From Hydrangea macrophylla (lineage: Eukaryota > Streptophyta > Magnoliopsida > Cornales > Hydrangeaceae), in contig CM066998.1 in the NCBI GenBank assembly GCA_033977485.1, positions 50,744,274 through 50,808,273 on the forward strand: a DNA stretch of 64,000 bases, read 5' to 3'. Each line of letters starts with the position of its first letter. The stretch's first letter is position 1. The position numbers were made by a program, and so were the translations under genes. The notes below the pieces were generated by a model. The model searched no databases, was not told where the DNA came from, and saw only the letters and a list, made by a program, of their open reading frames with translations. Positions 21,690 through 33,282 of the stretch are shown here, one piece after another.

Positions 21690-24140
21690 TTAGTATTTAG
21701 TCCAATATGTCTCCCTTTTTAAGAAATAGGTCTTGTTTTATAATTGAATGTAATATTTAGTCCTTTACTTAATTTGACGACCAAAATACCCCCATATATC
21801 TAGCAGTTTTAAATACAATGTAACATGCATATCATTAACTCCATCCATCACAACGTGAAATTAGGGTTTCAAATTCAAGACAAATCGGCAACAAGGAACG
21901 AGATGACCCAAAAGGCGATATCTTTTTGGGCAAATTTCTCAACAATTTTATATGAATCTTCAAATTTCTCAACGATTCACTAAGCAGTAGAGAGTGGAAA
22001 TTGCGATTTCTACTTGGTCTTAAGGGATTCGAGTTAGGGTTTCAGTGATTGGCGTCTTGACGGTGAATCGACGACAATGGGAAGGAAAGGTACGAAATTA
22101 TAGGGTTGTCTTTCATGATTTGAACTGAGAAATATCTTATCTGAGTTGGTTCGAACGATTTGTTGGATTCATGAATCGTTTCCCCTTAGATTTCAAACTT
22201 GTGATATTTCTGGGGTTTCAATTAATTTATCGTTTCCCAAAGACAAGTGATGAATGAGTTTATGTGAAAGCTCTTTTCCTCATAATCATTTGACTAGATT
22301 CATATAAACCACATATGTATGCGAGTTCTACCTTTGTCATAATTCCCACAAAATGTGTTAATTTTCTATGAGTTTCTATTCATCCATTTTGTATTTGATA
22401 AAGACATCTGTAAGGTATATTTGTGGCAAATTTCTCACTTAATTTGTTGATGTTCAACCTGTCACCCTACACTAGGAGATTTCCCAATATTATTTTCTAA
22501 CTTCCATGAGTTTCTATTCATAAACTGTGAGAAATCTTTTTTCAACTATGTAAGTTTGTGAGAAATTTTAAGAAACTGTGAGAAATTTGTGAATTTTAAA
22601 GAATTTTTAAGAAATTTGTGAGAAATTTGTAAGAAATTTTAAGAAACTGTGAGAAATTTGTGTTTTCTAACTTCCATGTATCATACCTCGTGTTGATGAA
22701 GAAATTTGTGAGAAATTTTAAGAAACTGTGAGAAATTTCTCATTTGCTATGTAGAGGAATTTGCTGAAAAATCTATCACTTGCAATGTAAACAATGTAAC
22801 TGAGAAATTTTTCTTCTACATCCAATGTGTTTGTTAGAATGTTAATGAGAAATTTCTCACTAAAATCCAATCAACGTTGCAATTTTTCGGAACATTAAAA
22901 GCATCTATGTGAGAATGTATAACATGACAAATTCCTCACAAGCTTCTATTTCCGAAGTTCTTCAAAGCACCAATTCTGATGGGTGTGGTTAATTTTTGTT
23001 TTCACCTCATTCAAGCAAATTGCCAACAAGACTAGAAGAAAACGACCAGCACAGCCTGGTATGAAGATTGCCTTCGGAAAGGCAATAAACGACATACAAC
23101 TTCGACGCCCCAGTGGATAAGAAATGTAATGCCATTGAAGCTCGGGTAGGCTTGCTACATGTGTTGCTTAACACAGTAGGGCGTTCTTTTACAGTGGAAG
23201 GCTATAAAGCACTACAAGAAGCATAGATATTTCAATTCCAACAATATTAATGAAAGAATACGAAACTTATTTTGAACAATAGACATTAGTTTTTTTAAAC
23301 AATGTGAATTATTGTGAATGTACATGCTCTACTGAGCCTTAAAGATTTTTGTGTACATTCAATCAGATGTGTATATGTTAAATAACAATTACATAACTTT
23401 TTTGTTTTCCATTCCTCATTTTCCGTTGTATTGCCTTTCTCCACTGCCATGAACAATTTCTTAGTTTGATTATAAAAAATATACCTTGATCAGAAACAAA
23501 TAACATCATAGGAAATCGTCTTATTTTGTTCTCACTTTCTCATTAACAAAAGTGAGAAATTTCTTATTAACAAAGTGAGAAATTTTTCAATAACAAAGTG
23601 AGAAATTCATTATTACCAAGGTGAGAAATTCCTCATTTAATTGCGTTGAGCTTTGTTTAAATCCTGTTGATTGAACTCCAAGACCAGCCTCAAAACACGA
23701 GTGAATTGATTTCGTTTTTTGCAAGATCGAACAATGATTCACAGACCTATCCATAAAATAAAAATATAAAAAATAATAATAATAAAAAACCACATTGTAA
23801 ATGATTAGCACGCCCACAATTCAAAATTTTGAGAAGTTCAAACAAAATAGCAATCCATTATTTTAGGCATTGGCATGATTTTAGGCTCCAAATTCCATCA
23901 CACCTCAAATTGTGGGCTTCTGTTACCTTATTTGATATTAGGATTATGTATCCATAAACAATCATACTAAATAATATATCAAGGGTATATTAGTCCAAAA
24001 ATTCTCTAAAAAATTGGGAGAAAGGACTAATTCTTAATGATACTATGAGATCAGGGATCAATTTAAATACAACGTATCTGAATTGGACTTAATCTACTTT
24101 AAATGGGTGGTTAGGGACTAAACTCTATATTTCTATTGTA
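21690..24140. other. Non-coding region rich in GAGAAATTT words, possible large inverted-end element
   Basis: 22,390-22,950 and 23,540-23,640 contain many copies of GTGAGAAATT / AAATTTCTCAC, sometimes in irregular tandem. The two margins carry similar inverted TTTAGTCC words (ATATTTAGTCC near 21700; its complement near 24060-24130). This could mark a 2.4-kb non-autonomous DNA transposon. ATGGGAAGGAAAG/GTACG near 22077 and an Arg/Lys-rich segment near 23030 look like exon fragments but do not join into an open frame. Confidence 0.3.
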
Positions 24141-24204
24141 AAAACCAAGAGGAAGGTACTTGTATTTTGAATAGCAGAAAGAAGCTGCTAGACACCTGAC
24201 TCAA

Positions 24205-24390
24205 TACTTCTTCTTTTTTTTTATAGAGCAATTTCATTCAACCAAAGAAAACAGGGAGGGAAAAGATCAGTCACAAGGAAATCACAAAAGACCAGGGGGG
24301 AGGGAGGTGAAGAAACCTAGTGGGGTTGCCAAGTTTAGAAGTTGAGTCAACCCAATCCGCCACTTTGTGAATCTCTTCTGCTCACTCCAG
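24205..24390 (-). mobile_element. LINE 3' end (5'-truncated), with poly(A)
   Basis: Read on the minus strand, the segment encodes HKVADWVDSTSKLGNPTRFL and stops soon after. This is the extreme C-terminus of a plant LINE RNase H domain. A short 3' UTR (TGGTTGAATGAAATTGCTC) and an A-run (plus-strand T-run at about 24213-24222) follow. Everything upstream of the RNase H end is missing, the usual 5' truncation of LINE copies. An AGAGC microsatellite lies at the truncated edge (about 24392-24417). Confidence 0.65.
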
Positions 24391-24945
24391 CCAGGAGCAG
24401 AGCAGAGCAGAGCAGCACAAGGTAAAAGAATTAAGATTTTCACCAACTGGTCGAGGTCCTGTAGTCTATGTGTTCATTTCAATTTCACGAGAACTATTGA
24501 AGAAATATGATTTTCCAAATGTTTAAATGGCTAAGTGGATTGAAAACTCTAGGTTTCAACTGCATTCATTTTCACATCATTTCAAAAGTTTCTCATTTTC
24601 ATTTAAATAGCTATAATTGCTTTTGCATTGTAGTTTTTACATTCCAAGTATGATCATCACAATCCAACCACAAACTCTTTCTCAATTAACCTCGTAGATT
24701 CTACCTGGAATTCTTACATTTTCACTCTGTGGACTTGACACCTTACTTATTACTATCTATATCATTTTAAAAGGGTTAAATACAACTTGATTTCCGACAC
24801 GATCACAAAAGAACTACTTGAGGTCGTTAGATGTGTCTCAAACGGAAAAACGCGTGAAGAAGACAAGAAAGTGATACGTCTGTGGGTTAATTATTGTTGT
24901 CGACCACACCGGCCTGAGATAGTTGCGATTTGTTAAAACATACGA

Positions 24946-25076
24946 GTAATGCTACATTCCCCAAATTTAAATCCCAAATGCTCTGGCATTGGTTGTACTA
25001 CCATAACTCATTGCATGTGGTACCACTCCCATAGCATTTGAGATATCCAAAATTTGGATACCTTAGCATTATTCCA
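24946..25076. mobile_element. MITE family B, copy 1 (GAGTAATGCTA ends)
   Basis: GAGTAATGCTACATTCCCCA on the left and the complement of GAATAATGCTAAGGTATCCA on the right form the inverted ends. It is non-coding. The family resembles those at 36,897 and 43,184, which share GAGTAAT-NCTA followed by TTCTCAAATT. Confidence 0.65.
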
Positions 25077-25499
25077 AACATATTACCCAAAAGAATGGTG
25101 TTTCTTACATTGAGGCATATGAATTCCCCTTTCCATATATGGTCGGGCATTTTGGTTTGAAGCTATCTCGAATATTTGGTAAATGGATATACCTTTGACT
25201 TAGGTACAAAATGCCTATTTTTCAAGTGAGACTACCTTCATAAATTATTTGCACTTTTGGAATATTCGCTAATGTTGATTGTTGCATTCCAATTGGCCTT
25301 TGTAAAGATCTTGGAGTCTCATCTATGTACAAGTCTCTGTATTTTAGCAACTAGGGGTAATTAATCGTTCTCAGTTATAAAAGTGTATTGTTTTTTTTTT
25401 TTGCTAAGATGTAAAAGTGTATTGTTGGTTGTATATTTACTTGGATGTCAGATCTAAATAATCACTATTTGTGTCAGGAAGTGAATTAAATTTCTATTA

Positions 25500-25889
25500 G
25501 GCTCTGTTTGGCTTTTGCAGATTTAGGGAGAGAAAAGAAAAGAAAGACAGGAAGGAAAACTAGTTCCCTTAGTTTTCCTCTATAATTAAATAACATGAAA
25601 ATAATTTAGAGCTTATCAAATATAAGGGAATTGCTATGTACACCCGTGTATTTGCTATGTACACCCAAATTCCTTTATTCTAATCATTTTTTCTTTAAAA
25701 ATTCCCACTTTTGTAAAGTTGAGTGGTGTACATAGCAATTCCCAAAATATAATTATAACTTAATACAAAAGACTCACGAAGTTTAAACTTTTACTTTATT
25801 TCTCACAATACTTTTCTTATTTTCCCCACTATTTTATACTAATCAAACAAAAGAAAGTGTTTATTTTTCCTTCCCTTTACTAAATCCAC
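25500..25889. mobile_element. Tourist-like (PIF/Harbinger) MITE, left part, interrupted by the copia element
   Basis: The inverted end GGCTCTGTTTGG starts after TTA (25497-25499). The other end, CAAACAGAGCC, lies at 32,831-32,841 and is followed by TTA (32,842-32,844), the 3-bp TSD of PIF/Harbinger elements. The copia element (25,890-32,821) sits between the two halves, so this MITE was the older resident. Another MITE is nested within this part at 25,626. Confidence 0.65.
25626..25743. mobile_element. Short MITE, GGGAATTGCTATGTACACC ends
   Basis: The left end GGGAATTGCTATGTACACC is perfectly mirrored by GGTGTACATAGCAATTCCC on the right. A CTATGTACACCC segment is repeated inside the left arm. 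The flanks CAAATATAA and AAAATATAA match at 8 of 9 positions, consistent with a Mutator-like 9-bp TSD. Confidence 0.75.
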
Positions 25890-26312
25890 TGTAGAAAAAT
25901 ATGCACACAAGCATACGAGTCGGGTTTAGGTCACTTACCTAGCGGAATAACCCGACGGATCGCCGAACGGTGTTGTTACGAGCCCGGCGTCTTCACCCAC
26001 GAACTACTGCTCCATGTTGCCTCCGTGTACTCTCTTATGCTTCGCGTAGGTCGTGAAGATCACTACTAGAGCGGTCCTCGTACGTATCACGTGCTAAATC
26101 CCATGGCTCCTTTGGTGATGGCCAAGAGAGAGATGAACCGTGAGAGAGAGAGAGAGAGAGAGAGAGGCTGCTGAAAGTCTCTTCAGGAGGACATATGTAT
26201 GTTATACATCATATATATACATATATACCCAACCCTAGGGCTACAAGAGCCAAGGCCCATTGGACCCGGTCCAATGTATGTGGGTGCCCGTATGGCCCAC
26301 ATATTTCTTACA
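25890..26312 (-). repeat. 3' LTR of the copia element
   Basis: It starts TGTAGAAAAATATGCACAC and ends ATTTCTTACA on the plus strand. The part shared with the other LTR begins at about 25900; the first 10 or so bases (TGTAGAAAAA) have no counterpart there. It contains a GA microsatellite near 26143-26166 and a TATA-like segment near 26210. Confidence 0.88.
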
Positions 26313-26326
26313 TCTCCCACTCACCC
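26313..26326 (-). other. Polypurine tract of the copia element
   Basis: Plus-strand TCTCCCACTCACCC reads GGGTGAGTGGGAGA on the minus strand, directly before the 3' LTR start TGTAAGAAATATG. This confirms the minus orientation. Confidence 0.7.
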
Positions 26327-27237
26327 ACATAGGGCTAGTACTAAAACCAATCTCTCGAAACAGAACTTCTCATCTCTTCATACAGGAAAATAGAACGTGC
26401 GACCTTACGAAAAGAAAGTACAGCGACAGGAGTGTAATGCCAAATCATCACCATAACCAGCAAGACACATCACTCGAAAGCTTCTCGTGTATGCCTTAGA
26501 CGATTCAACCACACCGGACACAGCATTCTCAATCCCTCGGTGAAAAGAATTGCTGTACCACCTCAATGTAATGTACTCATGACATATCAGTAACAAATTA
26601 CGATTGTCGCAGGCCTGCTAATGAGTCACAAAAACATGGTGTGTTATTGAATGGTCTTCCATGAGCCCACATGTCAATCCGACTAACTTGACCGCTTGCC
26701 CAGACACACCCCATAGAACGGAATAATCTCATCGTCCTAGGATAGCATGCTAAAGTAACTATCATCAAGCGTCCTCTTCATGACATAGTCTCAAGTCGTG
26801 AAGGCAACCAGTTTGTAGGATAACCAATGTCTTGGATATGCTACATGGCTCACACAGCAATGAAGAGGAATCCATTCACTGCTCCACAGTCGATGGCAAA
26901 AGCACATACAGTACGATATGTATGCTATGGCGTTCTTCCATCAAAATGGGCACGTCACTCTGTGTTTGAAAAAACAAGTAACACCATACGAATCTTAGTC
27001 TAGACGTTACACAAAACGTCTAACCTGAGTCTCCCAGCACAGTCGCTCCTCTTAGCGCCCGTCTGAAAACTCACATTCGGCTGTAAACAGGCTACATAGA
27101 GTCGTGGGATATCTCTATGTTCGACCATGTATAAGGTCTCATCTTAGATCCATCTAAGGCGACATATAGAAATAATAGGGTTTATATCTAGCTCGCTGTT
27201 CTTTAACTGCGTAGATATAAGTGTTCAAGCTCACTTT

Positions 27238-27362
27238 CTAAGCGTTATGGACACACATGTCCTAGCTAGCTATCTAAGCGCCATGAACACAAATGTCTCA
27301 TCTTGCTCGCCATCTAAGCGCTATGGACACGCATGTCTTAGTTCGCTATCTCGGCGCCAAGG
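27238..27362. repeat. Short tandem repeats of 36-40 bp in the copia 3' internal region
   Basis: Units starting CTAAGCG at 27238, 27274 and 27314, with a degenerate fourth (CTCGGCG) near 27350, each contain ATG(G/A)ACAC, then CATGTC. The surrounding 26,330-27,900 shows no readable protein and probably represents decayed RNase H and 3' sequence. Confidence 0.65.
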
Positions 27363-27899
27363 TGAATCACCCGTGTGAGCTGGTCGATTCAAGCCCGGTG
27401 ACATTTAAGAAATGTGCATTCGTTCCACTTATAACAAATATATATATGGAAACCAACTAGTTTATAAAAACTTGAATAATAATGTCAATATCACAATAAA
27501 ATGTCTAAGCACATCAAATCCCCAATTGGAGATATGCCTCAAGACAAATTCCCTTTGCGCAAACTACATCTCAAAATGTGACAAAAACGAATGTCTATAT
27601 GCTAAAATGATTTTTTGAGATCTTTTGCATATGCTCAGGCTTATGTGTTATCACCATAGATAAGCACAACCTCATCACTATGAGATAAAGAGCCTAGCCA
27701 CTGCAAAAACTCTTAAACCAAAACAGCTTCTCTAACAGCTGCAGAGCACACCACATATTATGCTTCCATCGCGGACAGCATAAGGCAAGGTCCACAGTCC
27801 TCCTGCGAACATATCGCAAGATACTCTTCACTACTCTCTAGTGACAGGACCATGGTTGCTACGGCAACGACTAATTAAACCAACCGCATAGCAGACATC

Positions 27900-28882
27900 T
27901 GACCGAGTACACACATTAGCATACTTCAGATTCCCTATTGCGGACGGATATGGCAAACTGGACATTTGTTTCCTCTTCTCATTATTCTTAAGACATTGAT
28001 CTAAGGTCAAGGTGAGTCCCCCAAAAAATAGGATGTCTATGGATTTTCAGTTTTTCATGTGAAAACGTTCAAGAACCTACATCTTGTAAGTCCCTCGAGA
28101 CAAACAGAGGAGCTTCTGAGAACAATATCTCACAGTCTAAACTTCCAACACATAGTTGGAATCACCCATGTCCTCAATCTCAAACTGAGAGGACAACCAC
28201 TCTCAAGTGGCGACAATGGAACTCTTCTCATTCCCAGCTAAAAGGACGTCATCAACATATAAAGAATTAAAACACTTTCTTTGGACCATTTAATGTACAC
28301 ACATTGTACCACTGCCTAGACAATTTGAGATAATAAATAGATCGTTTGAGACAGCACACTTTTGCGCTCATTCCCTTTGGTCACAACACCAATGGGATGA
28401 TCCATATTTATCTCGTCGCCTTGTTCTCCATTGAGAAAAGAACAGTTTAAACATCCAACTAAAATGGTTCAAAAACTAAATATGCGACAATTGCTAGGAT
28501 AAGGCGAATGGAGTCAGATCTCACCCTTTGGGAGAACATGTTTCCATGGTCTATACCCTCTCTGGGTACAAACTATCGCCACAAGGCGCGCCTAATACTT
28601 GTCAATTGAACCATCTGTCTTGCGTTAGATTTTTAAAACACACTTGTCTCCAATCGTCTTACGCACATATGGATTGTCAACTAACTCCCAGACCTTATTT
28701 GCGTCCATAGAGCTCATCTCGTCTAGCATAGTAACTATCCACTCAGCTTCAGCAGACGAAGAAAAACGCTTCAACAAAAGAAGCAGGCTCATCCTCATCC
28801 ACTTGTGCACACATTTGCACACATATGAAAATGTCTTCCTCAATTTCAAAACAACGATAGGGAACGTTTTCCTCATCACCAT
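27900..28882 (-). pseudogene. pol: Copia reverse transcriptase, broken
   Basis: On the minus strand the N-terminal part reads AEWIVTMLDEMSSMDANKVW and VRKTIGDKCVLKI (28882-28625), matching the start of copia RT (usually EAMKSEMDSMxxNxVWxLV ... IGCKWVFKxK). The active-site box is recognisable near 28,237-28,270 as LYVDDVLLAGN, so the YVDD catalytic motif survives. The thumb region continues to about 27,900. Stops and shifts interrupt it repeatedly. Confidence 0.8.
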
Positions 28883-29038
28883 ACAGTGTACTACCTGAGA
28901 ATCTTGAGTGCCTAGTGGTGCACTCCCACTATCTGGTACACTCCCACTAGCGTCTAGCGGTGTACTCCCACTCGGCTGGAGACTAGTACCATTTAACAGC
29001 GATTATTGGATGTGGATTCTCAATCTCCCCACCCTCGC

Positions 29039-29798
29039 TTAAAGATGGTATGTTGTCTTCAACATCCTCCAACTCATAGAGGTCAAGACATCTCTTAGTA
29101 ATACAAATCTGGGGAAGTCATTTTCAATATCATGTGGCACCATTTCTATCATTCCTATACCCGTTTGTTCTTTATACGTAACATAGGCTGTCGAGCTATT
29201 ATAATTCCTTATATAGGTATGCTTTCTAGCTCTCGAGCGTAGTTTCTCGCACTTATGCGAGGTATAGTGAACATAGCCTCCTGAGCTCCACGGGCGCAAA
29301 TGCTCCGAAATGAGCTTTCCACAGCTCATAAGGGGGTAGAAGGAATTGACTGAGGAGAGGCACTCTAGTATGTAGGCAGCAATCAAGAGTACATCCTCCC
29401 AAAACAACTTTGGGAGGTTGACTTGCGCCATCATAGTCCTAGCCATATCTAGGAATGTCCTATTCCTTCTTTCTGCAACACTATATTGTTGCGGAATTTT
29501 CGGAACAGAAAGTTGTCTGCGTATCCCCTTTTTCCTCACACAATTCCCAGAACTGATTAGATAAGCACTCGCGATCCTCACATCGCGTGAAATCATCTAT
29601 AAAAGTGAGAAAATAAGAGGCGCCATGACGTGCCTTTACAATCATAGGTCCACAGATATCTGAGTGAACTAGTTCTAATGCTTGAGTAGCTCTAATAGCC
29701 TCTCTAAAAGGCTTTCGGCATGCTTTGCCAACTAAGCAAGACTCACACATAGGTAGATCAACCTTAGCGAGTGGGCCCAAAAGGGCTTCTCGAGCCAA
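29039..29798 (-). pseudogene. pol: Copia integrase, broken
   Basis: Two overlapping frames encode consecutive parts. The first (29798-29481) reads LPMCESCLVGKACRKPF, the C-x2-C half of the zinc domain, and then LELVHSDICGPM and YFLTFIDDFTR, the start of the catalytic core. The second (29596-29039) reads PQQYSVAERRNRTFLDMART and LPKLFWEDVLLIAAYIL, the end of the core with its catalytic Glu. At least one frameshift lies near 29,590. Confidence 0.85.
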
Positions 29799-29989
29799 TC
29801 AAGTCATCCTATCACATCCTATGCGTTCAAGTCTAGCATGCTATGTCTCAGAATAAATTAGCAGAGAAAACTAGAATTTATGAAAACAATTCTTAAGCAG
29901 TTATCCTTAGATAACCATGTCCTAGTAACACTACCACCAAAAATTGTCCATCCTATTACCACCGAACTGAAAAACGCCCTCGATTGCAC

Positions 29990-30180
29990 TCTTCCACCTT
30001 ATTAGCCTTGGGCGCAAACTTGCTGGCCCTACCCTGCCTCTAGGCGGGTTTACCCTTACCATTGCGTTTAGGCCCACTGGCCTTGCGCTTACTTCCGCTT
30101 ATGGAAGTAGTGGTCAAGAGTGTACCTATACGGTTCGCCTCACCTTTTTGGCGCTCCGTATTCTGCTCAACATGTCAGAA
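29990..30180 (-). pseudogene. gag: Copia gag C-terminal remnant
   Basis: The minus strand reads EQNTERQKGEANRIGTL followed by a Lys/Arg/Gly-rich stretch (SGSKRKASGPKRNGKGKP), typical of the linker upstream of the nucleocapsid knuckle in copia gag. A stop (TAG) follows within a few codons, and no intact zinc knuckle was found. Confidence 0.5.
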
Positions 30181-30539
30181 AATGTCAAAAAAAAAAATTT
30201 AACATTTCCTTTGTTGATCATGATTTGTTTTCTATGAACCCGCGAATCAGGCAAGGAACTAATCATAGCCTGAAACTGCAGTTCGCCAGTAAAGATGTTC
30301 CGAGTATTCTGAAATCACGAATCATACCTGTCATCGACCTTAGATGTCCAGTCATCGTGTACTTGGAACGTTTCCTTTACTTTCCCGAACTTCATAACTA
30401 AATGCTCAATCTAGTAGTGAATGTACCATCGAAAACAAATTTGAGCTAATCTCATAATACTTTGGCTATTGGGTAGTACATATACTTTCCAACAAGAACA
30501 TGGTACATGCTGCTTATCACAAAGCGCGTGCTATGATCC

Positions 30540-32416
30540 TTCTCGAGCCAAGTATTATAGGCTATTAAGGTTATAATGATATTGGGCCGGAGGCCCATTA
30601 TTCGGTTTAATGGGTTGGACTATAGAATAAGTCTAAAGCCCATAAGCACTTACTCATTCTATCGGTGTGTTACTTTGCAGTGCCATATTACAAAAATTAG
30701 TCCCTTTTAAACTTGTTACTTTTATAAAATTCGACAAAGTGTGGTTTGGAAAACATTTGTTTTTGTAAATCCAAAAAAAAATTTGAAGAATAATATTTGA
30801 GAACATGCGCAAGGGATTGACATTATTATTTGCACATTTCATAAGGTTTGTTTTAAAATCCAATTACAAATGAGTTTTCCCCTTTCTACAATTTAAGACC
30901 AAAAAATTCGCTATTGCTCATTTAATCAAATCTTAATTTTGTAAATCAAGAAAAACTTTTTATAATTGATTTTTCTAAACAAACATCAATTAGATGGTAC
31001 AATTACCTATCTAAGATCATCCACAAAATATAAAGTGCGCCATACAACAAAAGTGCGCATGGACCCCCACGTGAGTCCGAATTGACAACTTAGAGCTCAT
31101 GTTAAGGTAATTCAAGTGTATGATGTATGAACAAAGAAAACCATCCCTTTACAAGTAGGCTTTTCCAATATAAAACTCTCGTCCTCACATTACATTTATA
31201 GCCCATAAAAAATAGGGATGCTTTGTTCATATATATACACAGAAACAACCTTAAACATACATCGTGAGGACACAAGCTCCATAAATTGTCAATTATTGTC
31301 CATTCATTTAAGCCAGATTAAAATGTATTAATCACACACATCAAGCACTCATGTGGTCTTATTAAAAAATGAATGGACTCATCCGTCACTCCACTTGAGG
31401 AGGAGGAATTAGAGGTCATAGGGTCAACCAATCACAAACAGCAGTAATTAAACGTGACCAATAATGCAATGAGCCTCTATAATAATAAAATGTGCAATAA
31501 AATGATTATTGCACAGCCCGAATAGCTCCCATAAGCTAGGTAAAATCAATGAAAAAAAATCTAGAATTTTTCATTAATTTTAATCCAATTTTAGGTCTTA
31601 AAACATAATTTAAAACCAATTTATTAAGGGCCCTTTAAATTAACAATTAATTTAAAACCTTATGAAAAGTTTAATTAATGGAAAAACAAAATTTTCATTA
31701 TAAATAAAAATTTCCGGAATTTCACCAAGGCCCAAAAAATATTTTGAATCAATTTAACGAAATAAATTGATTTTGTTAAACAAAATTAACTATGAGCAAC
31801 AAAGTTCCTAAAAATACAAAAATTTCAAGGAATTTGTTCTCCAAAGATTTTCAGTGGTCTAATATGGTGTTCCAAACACCCCATATTAATTTCAAAATTA
31901 ATAATATATTTTGGCTATTTTCAGTAATTAAATAAATGCTCATATGCATAAATTTTATGCTCTAAAATACCAAAACAAAAATGAGATAATTCATAAAATT
32001 TTTCTCAAGTCTCCAATCAGTTTACAAAAACACTAGACTTCAAATTCAAGAATTAACAACTTTAATTGGTTATATTTTAAGCAATTAATATTGCGTATCT
32101 AACACAATGTATATGCTCTAAAATATGTCCCAAAGAGCGAGAAAATCCACTAAAATAATTTTCTCAAGTTACCACTAGTGTTCTAAACACATTGTGTTAA
32201 TTCCCTGAACTAATAATCAATAAAAATATTTTAAGCAATTTAATACGTGTATAAAAACACACAATTATATGCTCTAAAATATTAATATGATTGAGATAAT
32301 TTACCAAAAATTATCTATGGGTCCCACAAAATTTTACATGGTCTTAAAACAGTGTCCCTTATGTCCCATATTAATTACAAAAATTAATAATGTATTATGG
32401 CCATTTTAAGCAATTA
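30540..32416. repeat. Copia leader region: AT-rich, with degenerate tandem repeats
   Basis: There is no coding. Between about 31,860 and 32,416, segments with ATTAATAATATATT(A)TGG, AATTA, then TATGCTCTAAAATA, GAGATAATT and CTCAAGT recur about three times with a spacing of 160-190 bp. No primer binding site resembling tRNA-iMet was seen next to the right-hand LTR. The right LTR may therefore extend into this region, or the element may use an unusual primer. Confidence 0.5.
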
Positions 32417-32821
32417 TATGCACACAAGCATACGAGTCGGGTTTAGGTCACTTACCTAGCGGAATAACCCGACGGATCGCCGAACGATGTTGTTACGAGC
32501 CCGGCGTCTTCACCCACGAACTACTGCTCCATGTTGCCTCCGTGTACTCTCTTATGCTTCGCGTAGGTCGTGAAGATCACTACTAGAACGGTCCTCGTAC
32601 GTATCACGTGCTAAATCCCATGGCTCCTTTGGTGATGGCCAAGAGAGAGATGAACCGTGAGAGAGAGAGAGAGGCTGCTGAAAGTCTCTTCAGGAGGACA
32701 TATGTATGTTATACATCATATATATATACATATATACCCAACCCTAGGGCTACAAGAGCCAAGGCCCATTGGACCCGGTCCAATGTATGTGGGTGCCCGT
32801 ATGGCCCACATATTTCTTACA
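32417..32821 (-). repeat. 5' LTR of the copia element
   Basis: From TATGCACACAAGC to TTTCTTACA this matches the left LTR almost perfectly; visible differences are single bases near 32487 and 32587 and shorter GA and TA runs. On its inner side it continues into AAGCAATTA rather than the TGTAGAAAAA seen at the other LTR. Confidence 0.88.
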
Positions 32822-32826
32822 TCCAC

Positions 32827-32841
32827 GAATCAAACAGAGCC
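32827..32841. mobile_element. Right end of the interrupted Tourist-like MITE
   Basis: GAATCAAACAGAGCC is the inverted partner of GGCTCTGTTTGG at 25,500 and is followed by the TSD TTA. Confidence 0.65.
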
Positions 32842-32895
32842 TTACAGTTTGCTTTTTTTAAGGTTGCGCTCCTCTTGTAAACTACAAAATTAATA

Positions 32896-33270
32896 GGATC
32901 GACTATACGATGGGATGTTATCTAGCTGATGGAATTTATCCCAACTGGGCAACATTTGTGAAAACAATTTCGCTTCCACAAGGGTTGAAGAATAAACATT
33001 ATGTTGCAGCACAAGAGTCGGCAAGAAAGGATGTAGAGCGTGCATTTGGAGTGCTTCAAGCCCGTTTCGCAATCGTGCGTAGACCAGCACGTTTTTGGGA
33101 TGAAGAAATATTAGCAAATATTATGAAAACTTGCATAATAATGCATAGCATGATTATTGAGGATGAAAGAGGTATAGGAAACCTTGACTTTGATGGAAGT
33201 GATGCTAATCCACCTACACAAGTGTCGTGTGATCCTTCACCTGAATTGGAAGACTTTAATATGTATTCTT
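32896..33270 (+). pseudogene. PIF/Harbinger transposase C-terminal fragment
   Basis: The frame reads YTMGCYLADGIYPNWATFVK, then ARKDVERAFGVLQARFAIVR and IIMHSMIIEDERGIGNLDFD. This is the plant Harbinger-type transposase (Plant_tran, DDE nuclease family), including the LADGIYP block with a catalytic Asp and the VERAFGVLQARF block with the likely Glu. The N-terminal half is missing, so no functional enzyme is made. The frame runs on into low-complexity TTC repeats. It lies next to Tourist-like MITE ends, a superfamily match, but there is no proof that it came with them. Confidence 0.85.
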
Positions 33271-33282
33271 CCCAAAATAGCC

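Larger units (their letters stand above)
25890..32821 (-). mobile_element. Ty1/copia retrotransposon, minus strand, decayed coding with near-identical LTRs
   Basis: Direct repeats of about 405-423 bp bound the element, and a perfect TSD TCCAC flanks it (25885-25889 and 32822-32826). On the minus strand the order is gag remnant (30.0-30.2 kb), integrase (29.8-29.0 kb), then RT (28.9-27.9 kb). Integrase before RT defines Ty1/copia. The two LTRs differ by about two substitutions and two microsatellite lengths over some 400 bp, so the insertion is recent. Yet the pol region is full of stops and frameshifts, which suggests the copy was mobilised by another element's proteins. Confidence 0.88.

Noticed and set aside
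22077..23120. Two-exon gene starting ATGGGAAGG with a basic second exon
   Set aside because: No acceptor joins the pieces without an immediate stop.
28625..28898. Plus-strand ORFs of 60-84 residues
   Set aside because: The minus strand encodes recognisable copia RT; the plus-strand frames are shadows.
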